64,000 bases of DNA from Hybos culiciformis (lineage: Eukaryota; Arthropoda; Insecta; Diptera; Hybotidae), in contig OZ023274.1 of the NCBI GenBank assembly GCA_964007475.1, positions 37,193,860-37,257,859 on the forward strand, written 5' to 3'. Shown in pieces: positions 1 through 10,795 of this stretch (position 1 is its first letter; each line of letters opens with the position of its first letter). The notes below the pieces were generated by a model. That model searched no databases, had not been told where the DNA came from, and was given only the letters and a program-made list of their open reading frames with translations. The position numbers were made by a program, and so were the translations under genes.

Positions 1-314
1 TACTTAAATTTAAGTAATTTATTAACAAAAATGGAATAAGCTATTTCACTATCACTTTCAAGGGTATTTTGATTCACAGAGAAGGAATAAATGCTATTTA
101 AAGACATTCCATACGAAAAGAATCTCTAATTCAAGTGATAATGGATGTGTACACACTTGTCGCTCTGACAGAATTTCGAATGTAGTAACTTTTTTGGTCA
201 ACCTTCATGAAAATAAACTGGATTTTGGTTTAACTTGGTACAATCACTTGTGATTTTTAACTAATTTTTTTTTACATAAATTTTAAAATAGTAAATGTAT
301 ATATTGTTATTTAC
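1..314 (-). other. Intron of the ANKMY2-like gene
   Basis: Sequence following the exon 2 donor (GTAAAT on the minus strand at 314). No stretch matches the next part of ANKMY2. A short open frame at about 85-200 on the minus strand does not resemble the family and was not called. Confidence 0.5.
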
Positions 315-1347
315 CCACAAAAGCAGCCATTTGAGCAGCAGTACGTGAAACTGAGTTCAATGTATTACGATTAACACCAGCATCTAGCAACAAAGTGCAT
401 ATATCGGGATTACCTGATAAAGCTGCAAAATGTAATGATGTATAATTTGCGCCGTGTTGACAAAAATTCACATCAGCTCCCTAAAATTATAAAAAGAAAA
501 CAAAAAAGATATTGATTAGGTACCTATTTTGAATTAGATGGGATGTTAATTTTTTTTAAAGCAGTGATTCTATAAACTGTACCTAGTTATATATTATTAA
601 CTTAACCTTGTTTCTGAAAATAACATAAATAGGTAGGTACCTACCTACACTTGCCTTAAAATAATAACGTTTCTAGTTAATGAGATTAGTTATTTTGATT
701 TTCATATCCTGAGGCTTGATGAGCAATTCAATTCAAAATCTCAAAAAAAAAATTTATTGGACAATATTTTAAGTATGTTTAGGTAGGTACAAGTACAAGT
801 TGTAATAAAACAAAATCCTGAACATTTTTGATATTTTATTTCAAATTTTAGTTACGTAGATAATTATGAAAATTAAACCGAGTAGGTAGGTGCATAACAT
901 AGGTAGAAGAATGTCCTCAGGCAAAATTAAAATAAATAAAAGAATTAAGCTAATATTTTTATTTGCCAAAATTCCAATAAGAATCTTATTTTCATTATTG
1001 TGGAGAACATAACCTTAAAAATAATATATATATATATCTAATAAATGTCGGGTGGCGCTAAAGAAGCTTATTAGAAAAATTAGGACATCATGTTCGGAAA
1101 TTTTTTTTTTCCAATCTTCACAAAAAAGAGAAATAATGCTAACCTGGTCAAGCAACATTTGAACGGCATCTTTACGACCTTTGTAGCATGCATGTTGTAA
1201 AGGACTCATTCCATTTTCATCAGCAAAATTAGGTGTTTGTTTTAATTTTGTTAAGCACTGTTGAAACTCATCTGTCGAACTTCCTTTCCTTGAAATCACG
1301 TCGAAAATTTCTTTTTGAACTTCATTCAATTCCTCTTTCTTTTCCAT
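315..1347 (-). CDS. ANKMY2: ANKMY2-like ankyrin-repeat/MYND protein, N-terminal two exons (partial)
   Basis: Two minus-strand exons join cleanly: exon 1 at 1347..1144 (68 codons, starting MEKKEELNEVQKEIFDVISR) and exon 2 at 480..315. The donor after 1144 is GT and the acceptor before 480 is TTTTAG; the junction is phase 0 and exon 2 ends in phase 1, so the gene continues past the left edge. The residues form an N-terminal helix and then ankyrin repeats (DENGMSPLQHACYKGRKDAV; GADVNFCQHGANYTSLHFAA; a last repeat ending SRTAAQMAAFVG). This order, and the SRTAAQMAAFVG stretch in particular, matches the N-terminus of ANKMY2. In vertebrates that protein binds FKBP38 and supports adenylyl cyclase delivery to cilia and Hedgehog signalling; a C-terminal MYND zinc finger would lie outside the window. 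An upstream in-frame Met at 1392 exists, but it adds a low-complexity segment and the later Met fits the family better. The family call is firm; the symbol is inferred by homology. Confidence 0.85.
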
Positions 1348-1640
1348 TTTTTTTTTCCTTTCAATCAAAAATATAAAATTTTTTAACACCAAACACTAAA
1401 TAAAATAATAATAAAAAGATTTTATTTTACAATTATAAAATAATTTTTTTTTTATTAAAATTTTGCCTATATTTTTTTGGCTCTTTTGATAATAAAAAAT
1501 AATAGAAGTAACTAGTTAGAAAGAATTTATAGTCAGAAAAATATCAGCTAAAAACCTGCTAATTGCTAAAAAAATAGTTGCAGTTTTGAAGTGATGCCAG
1601 AACTCAAAGGCAAAGTTCGTCTTTTGATAATGGCGCCGTA

Positions 1641-2097
1641 ACATTTGTCCGCGGGACATTTGTCCGCGATGAAATTTGTATGGAAAACTTCACGGACAAA
1701 TGTCATTTTACAAAATGACAATTGTCCGCGATTGTAAAATGACATTTGTCCGCAGCGGACAAATGTCTCAAAATGAGCGGACAAATGACATTTTGCAAAA
1801 TTGATTGAATTTTCAAACTTTAGCGGACAAATGTCATTTTGCAAAATGTCATTTGTCCGCGATTGATTTTTAAAATTTTTAGCGGACAAATGTCATTTTG
1901 CAAAATGTCATTTGTCCGCGATTGAAATTTTAAATTTTTAGCGGACAAATGTCATTTTGCAAAATGTCATTTGTCCGCGATTGATTTTTCAGTTTTTTTA
2001 GCGGACAAACGTCATTTTGCAAAATGTCATTTGTCCGCGATTGAAATTTTAAATTTTTAGCGGACAAACGTCATTTTGCAAAATGTCATTTGTCCGA
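1641..2097. repeat. Tandem array of 38-bp near-palindromes (59-60 bp period)
   Basis: Five full copies of a 38-bp inverted repeat start at 1823, 1882, 1941, 2001 and 2060, giving spacings of 59, 59, 60 and 59 bp. Each begins GCGGACAAATG and ends CATTTGTCCGC; the last copy ends in GTCCGA. The two 19-base arms pair at 18 positions and keep the same T:T mismatch at position 12/27 in every full copy. AT-rich linkers of about 21 bp (GATTGAAATTTTAAATTTTT type) separate them. Degenerate copies at 1641-1822 include variants in which the mismatch is repaired to T:A. The array lies just upstream of the ANKMY2-like start. It is much richer in G and C than its flanks. Known families it could belong to include MITE-derived minisatellites; I do not recognise a named one. 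Confidence 0.9.
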
Positions 2098-2253
2098 GAT
2101 TGAGTTTTGTGTGGGGCAGCGGATGGGCGGGTGGATTCCGAAATTATAATTATTTAACGCTGAAATTAGAAAAAAGATTAATGCACTTTAATATATTATA
2201 TACTTTGCATCAAGAATTCAAACGTCTTCCTCCTCATCCCTTAGTTTAACAAA

Positions 2254-2436
2254 TCATTCACGAGAGGCGCCACCTAATACAGCCTGTTGTTTCAAAAATG
2301 TAAACAATAAAAAAATAATATATCGAATTTCTTCGGTTTCTTTGGCTTTCGCTAAAAGAAAAAACTTTTTTAAGAAAAAATCTACGCTGATTGATGCTGC
2401 TGTCGGCTCACTGTTGTTTCGTGTAATTAATTGCAT
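2254..2436 (-). CDS. Unrecognised small ORF, 60 aa
   Basis: An ATG-to-stop frame lies between the divergent ANKMY2-like and TECPR1 genes. Its first third (MQLITRNNSEPTAASISVDF) has balanced codons and less A/T bias than its surroundings, followed by Lys- and Phe-rich residues. No domain or relative is recognised. It could be a first exon, a true micropeptide or chance. A GGCGCC hexamer lies inside the 3' end. Confidence 0.15.
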   Translation of the reverse strand: MQLITRNNSEPTAASISVDFFLKKFFLLAKAKETEEIRYIIFLLFTFLKQQAVLGGASRE

Positions 2437-3927
2437 TTCTAAGAAAATTGATTAAAATAAAATTTATATTTTTTGAACGAAATTAGAAAATTTTTTTTTT
2501 TATTTATTTAGAATTTAATTTACTGAAAATTAATAAAAGAATTAAAATAAATTATTTTAAATTGTGACGAACAAATAATTTTTTTTAAGATGTGAAATTA
2601 AAAAAAATAAAAAGTTGAATTACCTATCTACCTTTAACCTTTCTTCTAACCTAAACAAAAACAATATCTTTACCTTCGCTACACCTATAAGTTTATTTTG
2701 GTTAATGATAAAGAGAAGAGGAACAACAAAACAAGAAATCCAAAACAAAATTTACCATCAATTGTGGATGCAGCCTAAAAGGTGGAAAACATCAATTATC
2801 TGCCTCTAAGTTCAAGTAAAGTAGGTATTAAATAAATTGTAGGAAACTAGTTAAGAAATTTGTCACAGTAGGTTAGGTACATATACCTAGTAGAATATTT
2901 TTCATTGATTTTCCATGCAATATCGAAAAAGGATGGACCAATGTCAGTATGTCATTAAAAGATAATTAGGGTGACCAGATTGAATATTTAGAAAAAAGGG
3001 TGTTTTTTATGAACTACGAGCAAACGAACGTGAAAAATCGTATTCAGAAATTCTGTTATGATGAGATTCAATTAATGTTCATTTCTAGTTTCACACGAAT
3101 ATGAGATGTTCGCAAGATTTTTACGTCAGTCGTACCTACCTTATTCATATTAAGCACCTAGGTTCGGTAACAAAAATTTATTTATAGTGTACCTAGTAAG
3201 TATGTGGTTTAAAAATAGAGATTTTTCTAGGTACCTAAGTACACCTAGATAAGTAGGTATCTCTGTTGCTATCTACTTTTTTTTTATAAAATCCTTAAGT
3301 ATCTACCCACTTGCCTATATCAACTTATTGAAACAATAACTACCTGAGTAGGTAGGTAGCCTGTTTAGGTCCCCAAAATATAGACACTTCAAAATATCGA
3401 TGGGTATAATGTCGATCAAAATCTCGATTTAAAAATGTTGACTCATGTTAACAAAAACATCGATTTAAATTTCAGCAGTTTTAGTTTTGAATATCAAATA
3501 TTATTAACTCTTTTTCAAGGTGAAAATTGAAATAATTGGAAAACAAAATTGAATTAAGACAGCCCTGAAAAAAATCAGTTATTAAAAATTTGTAAACTAA
3601 AAAGTAAAAAAAAAAAGCATATGTTGAACGTGATAGTGTTGAGGAAACTTTTTTTTTTATGAAGACTAGCGTTTAATATTTTTTTAACTTAATTATTAAA
3701 TTCATGTTTCTATTAATTTTTTTTTCTTTTAGTTTTTTGATTAATTCAGAAAATGTTGAAATACCTATCTAAAATTTGTTTGTTAAAATTTATACCTACC
3801 TTTTAAACTTTCCTCAAACAAATATTTTTCTTAAGTTTAGAATCGAAATTTTTTTAGTCGCCACTTTGAACAGTGAACATCATTGATTTCGACAATGTTT
3901 GTATGACTATATCTTTATTGTCAAAAT
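2437..3927. other. Intergenic DNA rich in TAGGTA/TACCTA words
   Basis: No gene is seen. The words TAGGTA, TACCTA and combinations such as GTAGGTAGGT or TAGGTACCTA occur repeatedly (for example 2822-2895, 3135-3260, 3300-3360), as they do at 515-930 inside the ANKMY2-like intron and upstream. They are much sparser after 5 kb, reappearing at about 17.64-18.35 kb. This looks like dispersed microsatellite-type seed sequence rather than one element. Confidence 0.5.
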
Positions 3928-4713
3928 CATTAGGTACCAAAATCCTTATTTTTTTTGCCTTATTTACAAAATCTTGAATTACAAAATCCTTAATTTCAAA
4001 ATCTTTAATCTTTAGATTCCAAAATCATTATTTTTCGCAAATTATAAAATCAAAAAAAAAAATATCTGACGCAAAATTTTTAATTATAAATTTCAGCACA
4101 AAATAAATAAATTTAACTGCTTCAATAAGTACATTTCATTATACCTATTATATATACCTATAATAACGATAAATACATAAAAATTGTTTCTAAGTAGATT
4201 TGTCAAAGATTTTAATGGATTATATACAAATAACACTATATATTTAATCATTCATTATTTATTTGTCGTAAGGATTTTATCGACGTATTTATTTTTAATA
4301 CATAACAGCTACATATTTTATTAAGAAAATTTTTTAAAACTGTCAGTCGAGCCCAGTATCATAATACATATAATGATCATGTTTTGGAATTTAATAAACA
4401 ACCGGAAATATCTAATACTCAGATTCTAAGTCCTCAGAACTAAGGTCAAAAATAAAAGCAAGCAAAATTTTCAGTGAAAAATTAAATAGTTTATACTACT
4501 GTAGCAATAGATAGGTGATAAAAAATTCCGCTTCTTAGGAAACTTTGACAAAAATTAAAAAATACTTAAAAATTAAGAATAAGTGTTTAAAAAATATGAG
4601 GATTATTATTATTAATTTTGTAGGTTTACTTTTTTTATAAATATTAAAGATTTTGAAACTGAGGATTTTATTAAAAAGATTTTGTATTTAAAGATTTTGA
4701 AAGTATTTTGAAT
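3928..4713. repeat. Inverted array of AAAATC/GATTTT words
   Basis: On the left (3928-4052) the word AAAATC recurs every 12-20 bp, in forms such as CAAAATCTTTAAT. On the right (4640-4713) the complementary word GATTTT recurs, in forms such as TAAAGATTTTGAAA. The two blocks are therefore inverted relative to each other, with about 590 bp of AT-rich DNA between them. No exact terminal repeat or target duplication was found, so this could be a decayed foldback element or parallel expansion of a simple word. Confidence 0.35.
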
Positions 4714-5038
4714 CTAAGTAAAAAAAAAAGTAGTACAATCTGTCGTCATTTTTGGAATTGACTTTTTTAAGTCAACATAACGTATGTAGGTACACAACAT
4801 CATTCCATGTAAAGCTGGTACATACCTACATTTAGATATATTATAAGAAAAAAATTGTAAGATGGATAAAAAAAATAATTTCAATAGATAACAGTACCTA
4901 CCCAAATCGGTATCGCCGTAGTTTTTTTTTTAAAAAAAGAATTTATTCTAAAACAGTGTATCAACCTAATGGCAACCCTATCGTAGAGAGATAGAACTAC
5001 AATAAAACATTCAAATATACTTAAGTTAACTTTTCGTT

Positions 5039-5048
5039 TTTTTTTTAG
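5039..5048 (+). promoter_or_regulatory. Candidate splice acceptor in TECPR1 5' UTR
   Basis: A pyrimidine run ending in AG sits 39 bp upstream of the TECPR1 start codon. It would join an upstream non-coding exon to the exon holding the ATG. No matching donor was chosen. Confidence 0.3.
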
Positions 5049-5087
5049 AAAATTGTGGATATATTTGATTAAGCCTGATATTCCAAG

Positions 5088-8000
5088 ATGCCAAGTTCAA
5101 TTTTTTTTGGCACTGACAATGGTGGTCGTGTCTACGCTTTGAAAACAAACTCTACTGTTTGGCGTGAATTTCAATATTTCGGATTAGATTTTAAAAAAGT
5201 ATCTTCAGTATCAAATTTTTTGTGGGCTGTTGGTGTAGATCGTCAAGTTTATTTGCATGTTTATGGCTTGGATGTTCCAATTAGAATGAAAGAGGAATGC
5301 TATGAAAATGAGCGATGGTACCCTTTTGAAGGGTATTCCAAAAATTTACTTCCAACTGATAGGAATCACTATTCCTCTATTGATGGAACTATAAACAGAC
5401 AAATCGATGAAATACGTCTTCCATCAATGGCATGGCAATGGGAAGGTGATTGGCACTTAGATTGTACATTAGATGGACAACCGTTAGATGACGATGGTTG
5501 GTCGTATGCGTTAGATTTTCCTGCAACATATCAACCAAAAAATGCATGGAACTCCTATGTGCGACGTCGCAAATGGATTCGATTCAGACGTTACAGTGCT
5601 TTAGATTCTTGGTGTGCAGTTGCACCACTCCACAAAGATCCAACTCAGGAGCCTTTTTCTGATATTGCTATTGGTGGAACTAATATTCCGGGTGCCCCTC
5701 AAGGTACATTATCAGTTTGGGCTATAACTTCTCATGGAAGAGTAATGTTTCGAAATGGAGTTACGGCACAACAACCGGAAGGTTTACGCTGGAGTGTAAT
5801 AAGTACCCCACACGGTTATGATGTAACACAAATTACTGTGGGTGCAACAGGGCTTGTATGGGCAACATTGTCGAATGGAAGAGGAATTGTACGCTCAGGC
5901 ATTACACAGCACTGTTTAACGGGAGAAAATTGGATTGAAATAAAACCCCCAGGTGAAAATTTAAAAATCGCACAAATCTCAGTAGGAACGAATTCAGTTT
6001 GGTGTGTTACCACAGATAATCATGTTTGGTTTCGTCGTGGTGTACGTGGAGAAGCGGCTGGAGTAAGTGAAGATTGTGCAGTAGGTAGTGGTTGGGTTGA
6101 AATGGTTGGTAATATCTCGATGTTATCGGTGACTGGAAATGATCAAGTTTTTGCTGTCGGTTCAGAAGATCGTGCATTATATTTTCGATCGAAAGTGTCT
6201 CAATCAGATCCAACTGGAAAAAAATGGCGCTTGATACAATGTCCTGTACAAGTCAGTCGAACTTCTAGTACAGTCAGTCTATCACGAAAAAGCGGTTCGT
6301 CGTCTCCTGGGTCAAGACCAAGAAGTTTATGTAATTCGTTCAAAGAGAGAATGGCAGTTGTAGAACAACCGGCTCTAATAGAAAATCTAGAAGAGGTATC
6401 AAAAAGTGGACATTACTCACGCCATAAAGGGAATATTTGGAAAAACCTAACACCCCCCAGCAGCTTAATGGAAACTAGCACCAGAAACAAGCACACTCGC
6501 TTGACTGAGACACATGCGTCAAGTGCACCTGTTAACGTTAAGGAAATATCATCGAATCATTTCGAAACGCAACCGAAAAACCCAAGAGCTTGGTCTCCAG
6601 TTCGAAGTGTAGGTTCCATTGTTGGAACAGAAGCTCATCCAGAAACCGATTCATCTGTTTTTGATGGCGATGTCTCTAGAAGCTCAGGATTTTATGGGGA
6701 AGAAGATCACGATCACGGAGATTCACAATTTTGGGCCGAATGTGACGTTTTATGGATAGGTAAATTCAAATTATCTTCAATGAAAAAATAATACATTTGC
6801 CATAAGAATAAATATAACAACAAAATTTCTTTGAGAGATTTATTGCATTTTTGACCTTCATCATCACTTTCCCTATATTTGTACTTGTATTCATATAAAA
6901 TGCATAAAATTGAAAAGTTTAATTTTTCTGTATTATATACCTACTATATTTAAATTCGAAATTTATAAAAAGTTAACTATTATGAATGTTATCTGAATCA
7001 ATACTATTAGAGAATAGCTTAAATTTCAAGAATCCAATTCTCTTTTTGATATTATACTTGAGCGTTTGAATATTGATATTCACCAAAATTACAAGGAATA
7101 GTTTTCGATATGTTTGAAGTACTATTCGAATTTCATTATTTTTAATCTAAATTCAAAACAAACAATAATTTGTTATGTATTACCTAAGTATAAAAGTTTT
7201 ATTAATTTTTAGGGTGTTCAGCAGGAGCTGTAAATATTGATCCACAAAATCTTCCAAATTGGTTCAAAGATAACTACAATTCAGATCATCATGAAGAACT
7301 ATCAAAGGAATGGCGAGTGCAAATTTTGGAGAAATTAAGAAATCGTTCTGTATTATTAAAATTTATAGATACTGAAAGGTATGAAAAAGCAGTTATGATA
7401 TCATCATGGACTAAGACAGCAGAAGCAAGATCACAGAAACCGGGGGGAAATTTTGAAGATTGTCTAATTGAACTAGAATGGTTTGATATGGAAAGTGGTA
7501 CGTTTACCATTCTAGATGCTAATGGAATTACTACTAAAATGCAATTTTCGTTGACTGAAATAACATGCGTACAAAGTTGCAGTGAATCTGGCTTTCCGAG
7601 GATTGCAATTCACGCACCACGACTACCTGTTGGCTATTCTCCGGTTAAATTACAATTTTCTGGAGATAATGAAATGGAGGATTGGCTTTCACATTTAACT
7701 TCAGTCTGTTGTCAAATTAATTACGTTCAAGGCAAACCTGCGGATGATTCTATTTGGATGACAACAAATTTGGGAGAAGTTTTTGCGTTTGATCCCACAA
7801 ACTTAAGGGCTTCTCAATGGGATAATGATAAAAAATATTTTATTGAAAAAATGGATATTTCAGCCGCTGAGTCGCCTTATTACAACGTAAGCCGTTTCTC
7901 CAATTTTAATTAGATTTAATTTTAAGTTTGAATTTTAATTTTTTTTGAAGTTTATTATTAATATATTAAATCTTTTTTAATTTTTTAGACATTATATAAT

Positions 8001-9845
8001 GGTATGCCTCCAGGAACAGATCTTGAAATTACAGGATGTGTTTGTGATGATGCTGATCAAATTCGATTTGACTTACAGTGCCATTCAAATATTAAAGTTC
8101 GTCACAAAGTTGAAAAATTACGTGTAATTGCAATGCATATAAATCCTAGATTTAGTGAAAAGATAGTTGTCCTAAACCAAATGGAAAACTCCGAATGGGG
8201 TGAAGAAATTCGAATTAAAGATATGGTTTTTGGTCCCGGAGAGAATTTTGTTTTGAATATTCGTTCAACAACAGATGGTTACGAAATTTATGTTGACGGT
8301 AAAAAATTCACTAATTACAAACATCGTATAGATCCTGAAACGATAACTTGTCTTTATGCAAGTGGTAGGGTTAAGCTCTTTCAAATTATTTATCGTTGTA
8401 CAATTCCTATTATACCAATTCGTGACATTTTCTGGAGGCAAATGGGTGGACATATGCGTAAGGTAATAACTTGTTCCAGCTCAATAATTTGGGGTATTGG
8501 TTGCGATTCGACGGCTTGGTATTATACGGGTGGTTGGGGTGGGCAGTTCTTAAAAGGATTAGAAAACAGTACTACTGGTAAGATTAATCCAATGACTGAT
8601 TGCATTAGCTTTTACCTTTACGAAAACCAAAGATGGAACCCATTAAGTGGGTTTTCAACGGCCGGATTGCCTACTGATCGTCACATGTGGAGCGATGTGA
8701 CTGGCAAACATAAACGAAGCAAAGCACATACTAAATTGTTGTCTATGCATTGGCAATGGATATCGGATTGGTTGGTGGATTTTCATACACCAGGAGGGGT
8801 TGATCGTGATGGGTGGCAATATGCTGTTGATTTTCCTGCAAGTTATCATGGTAAAAAGCAATTTACCGATTATGTGAGACGTCGAAGATGGTTCCGAAAA
8901 TGTAGACTTACTACATCGGGGCCGTGGCAAGAAATTGGGAATTCTAAAATAATTGATGTTTCCATTGCCCCAGAAAATGCTGAAAGTAAAAATAATTTAA
9001 TATCAGTTTGGGCAGTTTCAACCAATGGAGATGTTTTGTGCAGGTAAATTTTTCAATAGATTGCGACTAAATTTCTATTATTTATTTTTATGTCATTTAT
9101 TTTTCTTCAGAAAGGGCGTCTCGTCATTTAACCCAGGAGGTTCTTCCTGGGAACATGTTACAAGCGAATATCAATTTCTGTCTATAAGTACAAATGGCCA
9201 ATGTGTGTGGGCAGTAGCTAGAGATGGGACACCATATTTTCGTTTCGGAGTTTCTCTAGAAAATCCATTAGGAGAAGCTTGGCGGCCTATTGAATCTGCT
9301 AGTTCAATACATTTCAAACAAATTTCTGCTGGACAACAAGGTGTTTGGGCTTTAGATAAGGAAGGAAAATTAGCGGTTAGAAAAGAAATAACACTAACAT
9401 TTCCAGAAGGAACCCATTGGCAAATTATTCCAAATGTTCCTAATCAACCACCACATTCAGAAGGAAGTGTTGGTTTTAAATCAATTTCCGTTGGAAAAGA
9501 AGTTTGGGCAGTATCATTTAGTGGTATAATTTGTAAGAGATGTGGTATAACAAATTCGAATCCTGCCGGCGTAGGATGGCATTTAGGTATACCGGTAAGT
9601 GTTAATGTGTATTTAGAATAAAAGTAGTTCAAATTTCAAATATGCATACTTCCACTAGAAACAGAAATTTATTGCTTTTAAAAAAATATGAATCTTATAA
9701 TAATGTTAAAAAAAATAATGTACAAAAGCTCTATGCAAAATAATGAAATAACATATACATGTATTTATTCTCTTCATACATTCAACTACTTTTTTGTTTT
9801 CAGGCACAATGGCAGCACATTTCGGGCAGAGGCTTTGAATGTTAA
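5088..9845 (+). CDS. TECPR1: TECPR1 / Peroxin-23 family tectonin-repeat protein with galectin domain
   Basis: Five exons join in frame: 5088-6759, 7213-7886, 7989-9043, 9111-9594 and 9804-9845, encoding 1308 aa. All introns are GT-AG (453, 102, 67 and 209 bp). The start is the first Met after an in-frame TGA at 5076; TTTTTTTTAG at 5048 may be an acceptor from an upstream 5' UTR exon. Domains by residue: first tectonin blade about 20-60; N-terminal dysferlin domain about 72-170 (WYPFEGYSKNLLPTDR, then RRRKWIRFRR); tectonin repeats about 205-385; Ser-rich linker; ATG5-binding-like helix 590-602 (EWRVQILEKLRNR); PH domain about 600-705; tectonin blade about 735-760; galectin domain about 785-920; second dysferlin domain about 1000-1095; C-terminal tectonin repeats. 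Human TECPR1 is 1165 aa. It binds ATG12-ATG5 and PI4P, and its N-terminal dysferlin domain binds sphingomyelin exposed on damaged lysosomes, driving LC3 lipidation. The insect ortholog (fly Pex23) likely does related endolysosomal or autophagic work. The identity is very secure. Confidence 0.95.
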
Positions 9846-9964
9846 TTTTAATTTAAAAAAATGCTTTTAATGATCATAAGTTTTCTCATAATTGTTCTTA
9901 TTTAAATCATATAGTAGTTTATAAGTATATTTTATGTGATATTTTATTCATAAATTATAAGAAT

Positions 9965-9970
9965 AATAAA
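9965..9970 (+). terminator. Polyadenylation signal candidate for TECPR1
   Basis: AATAAA lies 120 bp after the TECPR1 stop codon. In DNA this AT-rich the hexamer occurs often by chance, so position is the only support. Confidence 0.35.
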
Positions 9971-10227
9971 GTAAAAATTGAATTAAATTATATGGCTTGA
10001 ATCACAATAATAATTTAATTTCTCAAAATTTAGTACAATTAATTTTATTTATAAATATAATTACTTATTAGTTAGTTCACTTTATTCGTTTTTCAGAAAG
10101 CCTAATTATTTTTTGTATCATTAGATAAAATCGTAATATGCATTTTAGAAAAAAAATATTGTAAAGATTTGCCATTTAATTTTGAAATCATTGGTATTTC
10201 TGAGATTTTATATTTTAGTGTTATTCC

Positions 10228-10795
10228 TAGGGTTTCCAAAACGAATATATCTGTATCCGGTATGCGCGGTTATTTATACTCTTAACCGTATCCGATATCC
10301 GTTAAAAATCTCACGGTTAGCAAGTTTAAGTTTTTAAATTAAATTTGTTGAATTTTCCAAGCAAAGTAGGCTAGTCATTGTAATAATTTTTGAAAAATTT
10401 AAAATTTTCTGTAGCAAGCTATGCATTTTTATAGTTATTTGAATTTGTTGAATCAATATAATAAAGTTTATTTAAGAAGAAACACGGTTGTGCAGAACTT
10501 TTTCGGTTTCAGGAAATTTTTGTACCAAAATTAGATCTCGTCTTTCTTGTGCATCACTTAATGCATTAGTGTTCCTGAAATACTATTATTTAAATAAAAA
10601 AAATAAAAAAATGTAATAATATATGTATGTTTTTCAAATTTTATTTATAAAAAATAAATAGTATTCATAATTAGATTCAATATTATTTGTTTATTTTTAT
10701 ACGGTTATCCGGGATCCGCCAGATAATTCCAATTACTATCCGATAACCTCGGTTACAGAAAATCCGGATATTTGGATACTTTTCTAGTTTCCCCA
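10228..10795. mobile_element. Decayed hAT-like DNA transposon with subterminal ATCCG/GGTTA motifs
   Basis: The left end (from about 10228, GGGTTTCCAAAACG) and the right end (reverse complement GGGGAAACTAGAAAAG) resemble each other loosely: 17 of the first 31 aligned bases agree. Both ends carry clustered words TATCCGG, CCGTATCCG, CGGTTA and TAACC, the kind of subterminal repeats hAT transposases bind. Base composition is clearly richer in C and G than the flanks. No target duplication was found, so the exact edges are unsure. Between the ends lies an exon-like frame (see next entry). Confidence 0.4.
10482..10574 (-). pseudogene. Orphan terminal-exon-like frame inside the hAT-like element
   Basis: On the minus strand a good acceptor (AATAGTATTTCAG ending at 10575) is followed by 30 open codons after a split first codon. 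They read NTNALSDAQERRDLILVQKF, then PETEKVLHNRVSS and stop TAA at 10482-10484. Amino-acid make-up is balanced and charged, unlike random AT-rich translation. I do not recognise the family. It could be the last exon of a transposase, a host exon captured by the element, or a real exon of an unseen minus-strand gene. Confidence 0.3.

Noticed and set aside
85..200. Minus-strand open stretch containing CTHPLSLELEILFVWNVF
   Set aside because: It follows ANKMY2 exon 2 in the right orientation but does not match the next part of that family and has no clear acceptor.
1566..1889. 107-codon minus-strand frame
   Set aside because: It is translated palindrome-array sequence; the repeated CHLSAHFE/CGQMSF-type words come from the repeat unit.
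5816..6213. Minus-strand frames inside TECPR1 exon 1
   Set aside because: Shadows of the coding strand; the plus-strand tectonin repeats explain the openness.
9688..9870. 60-codon plus-strand frame at the end of TECPR1
   Set aside because: It overlaps intron 4 and reads the last exon in the wrong phase; the spliced frame ends ISGRGFEC at 9845.
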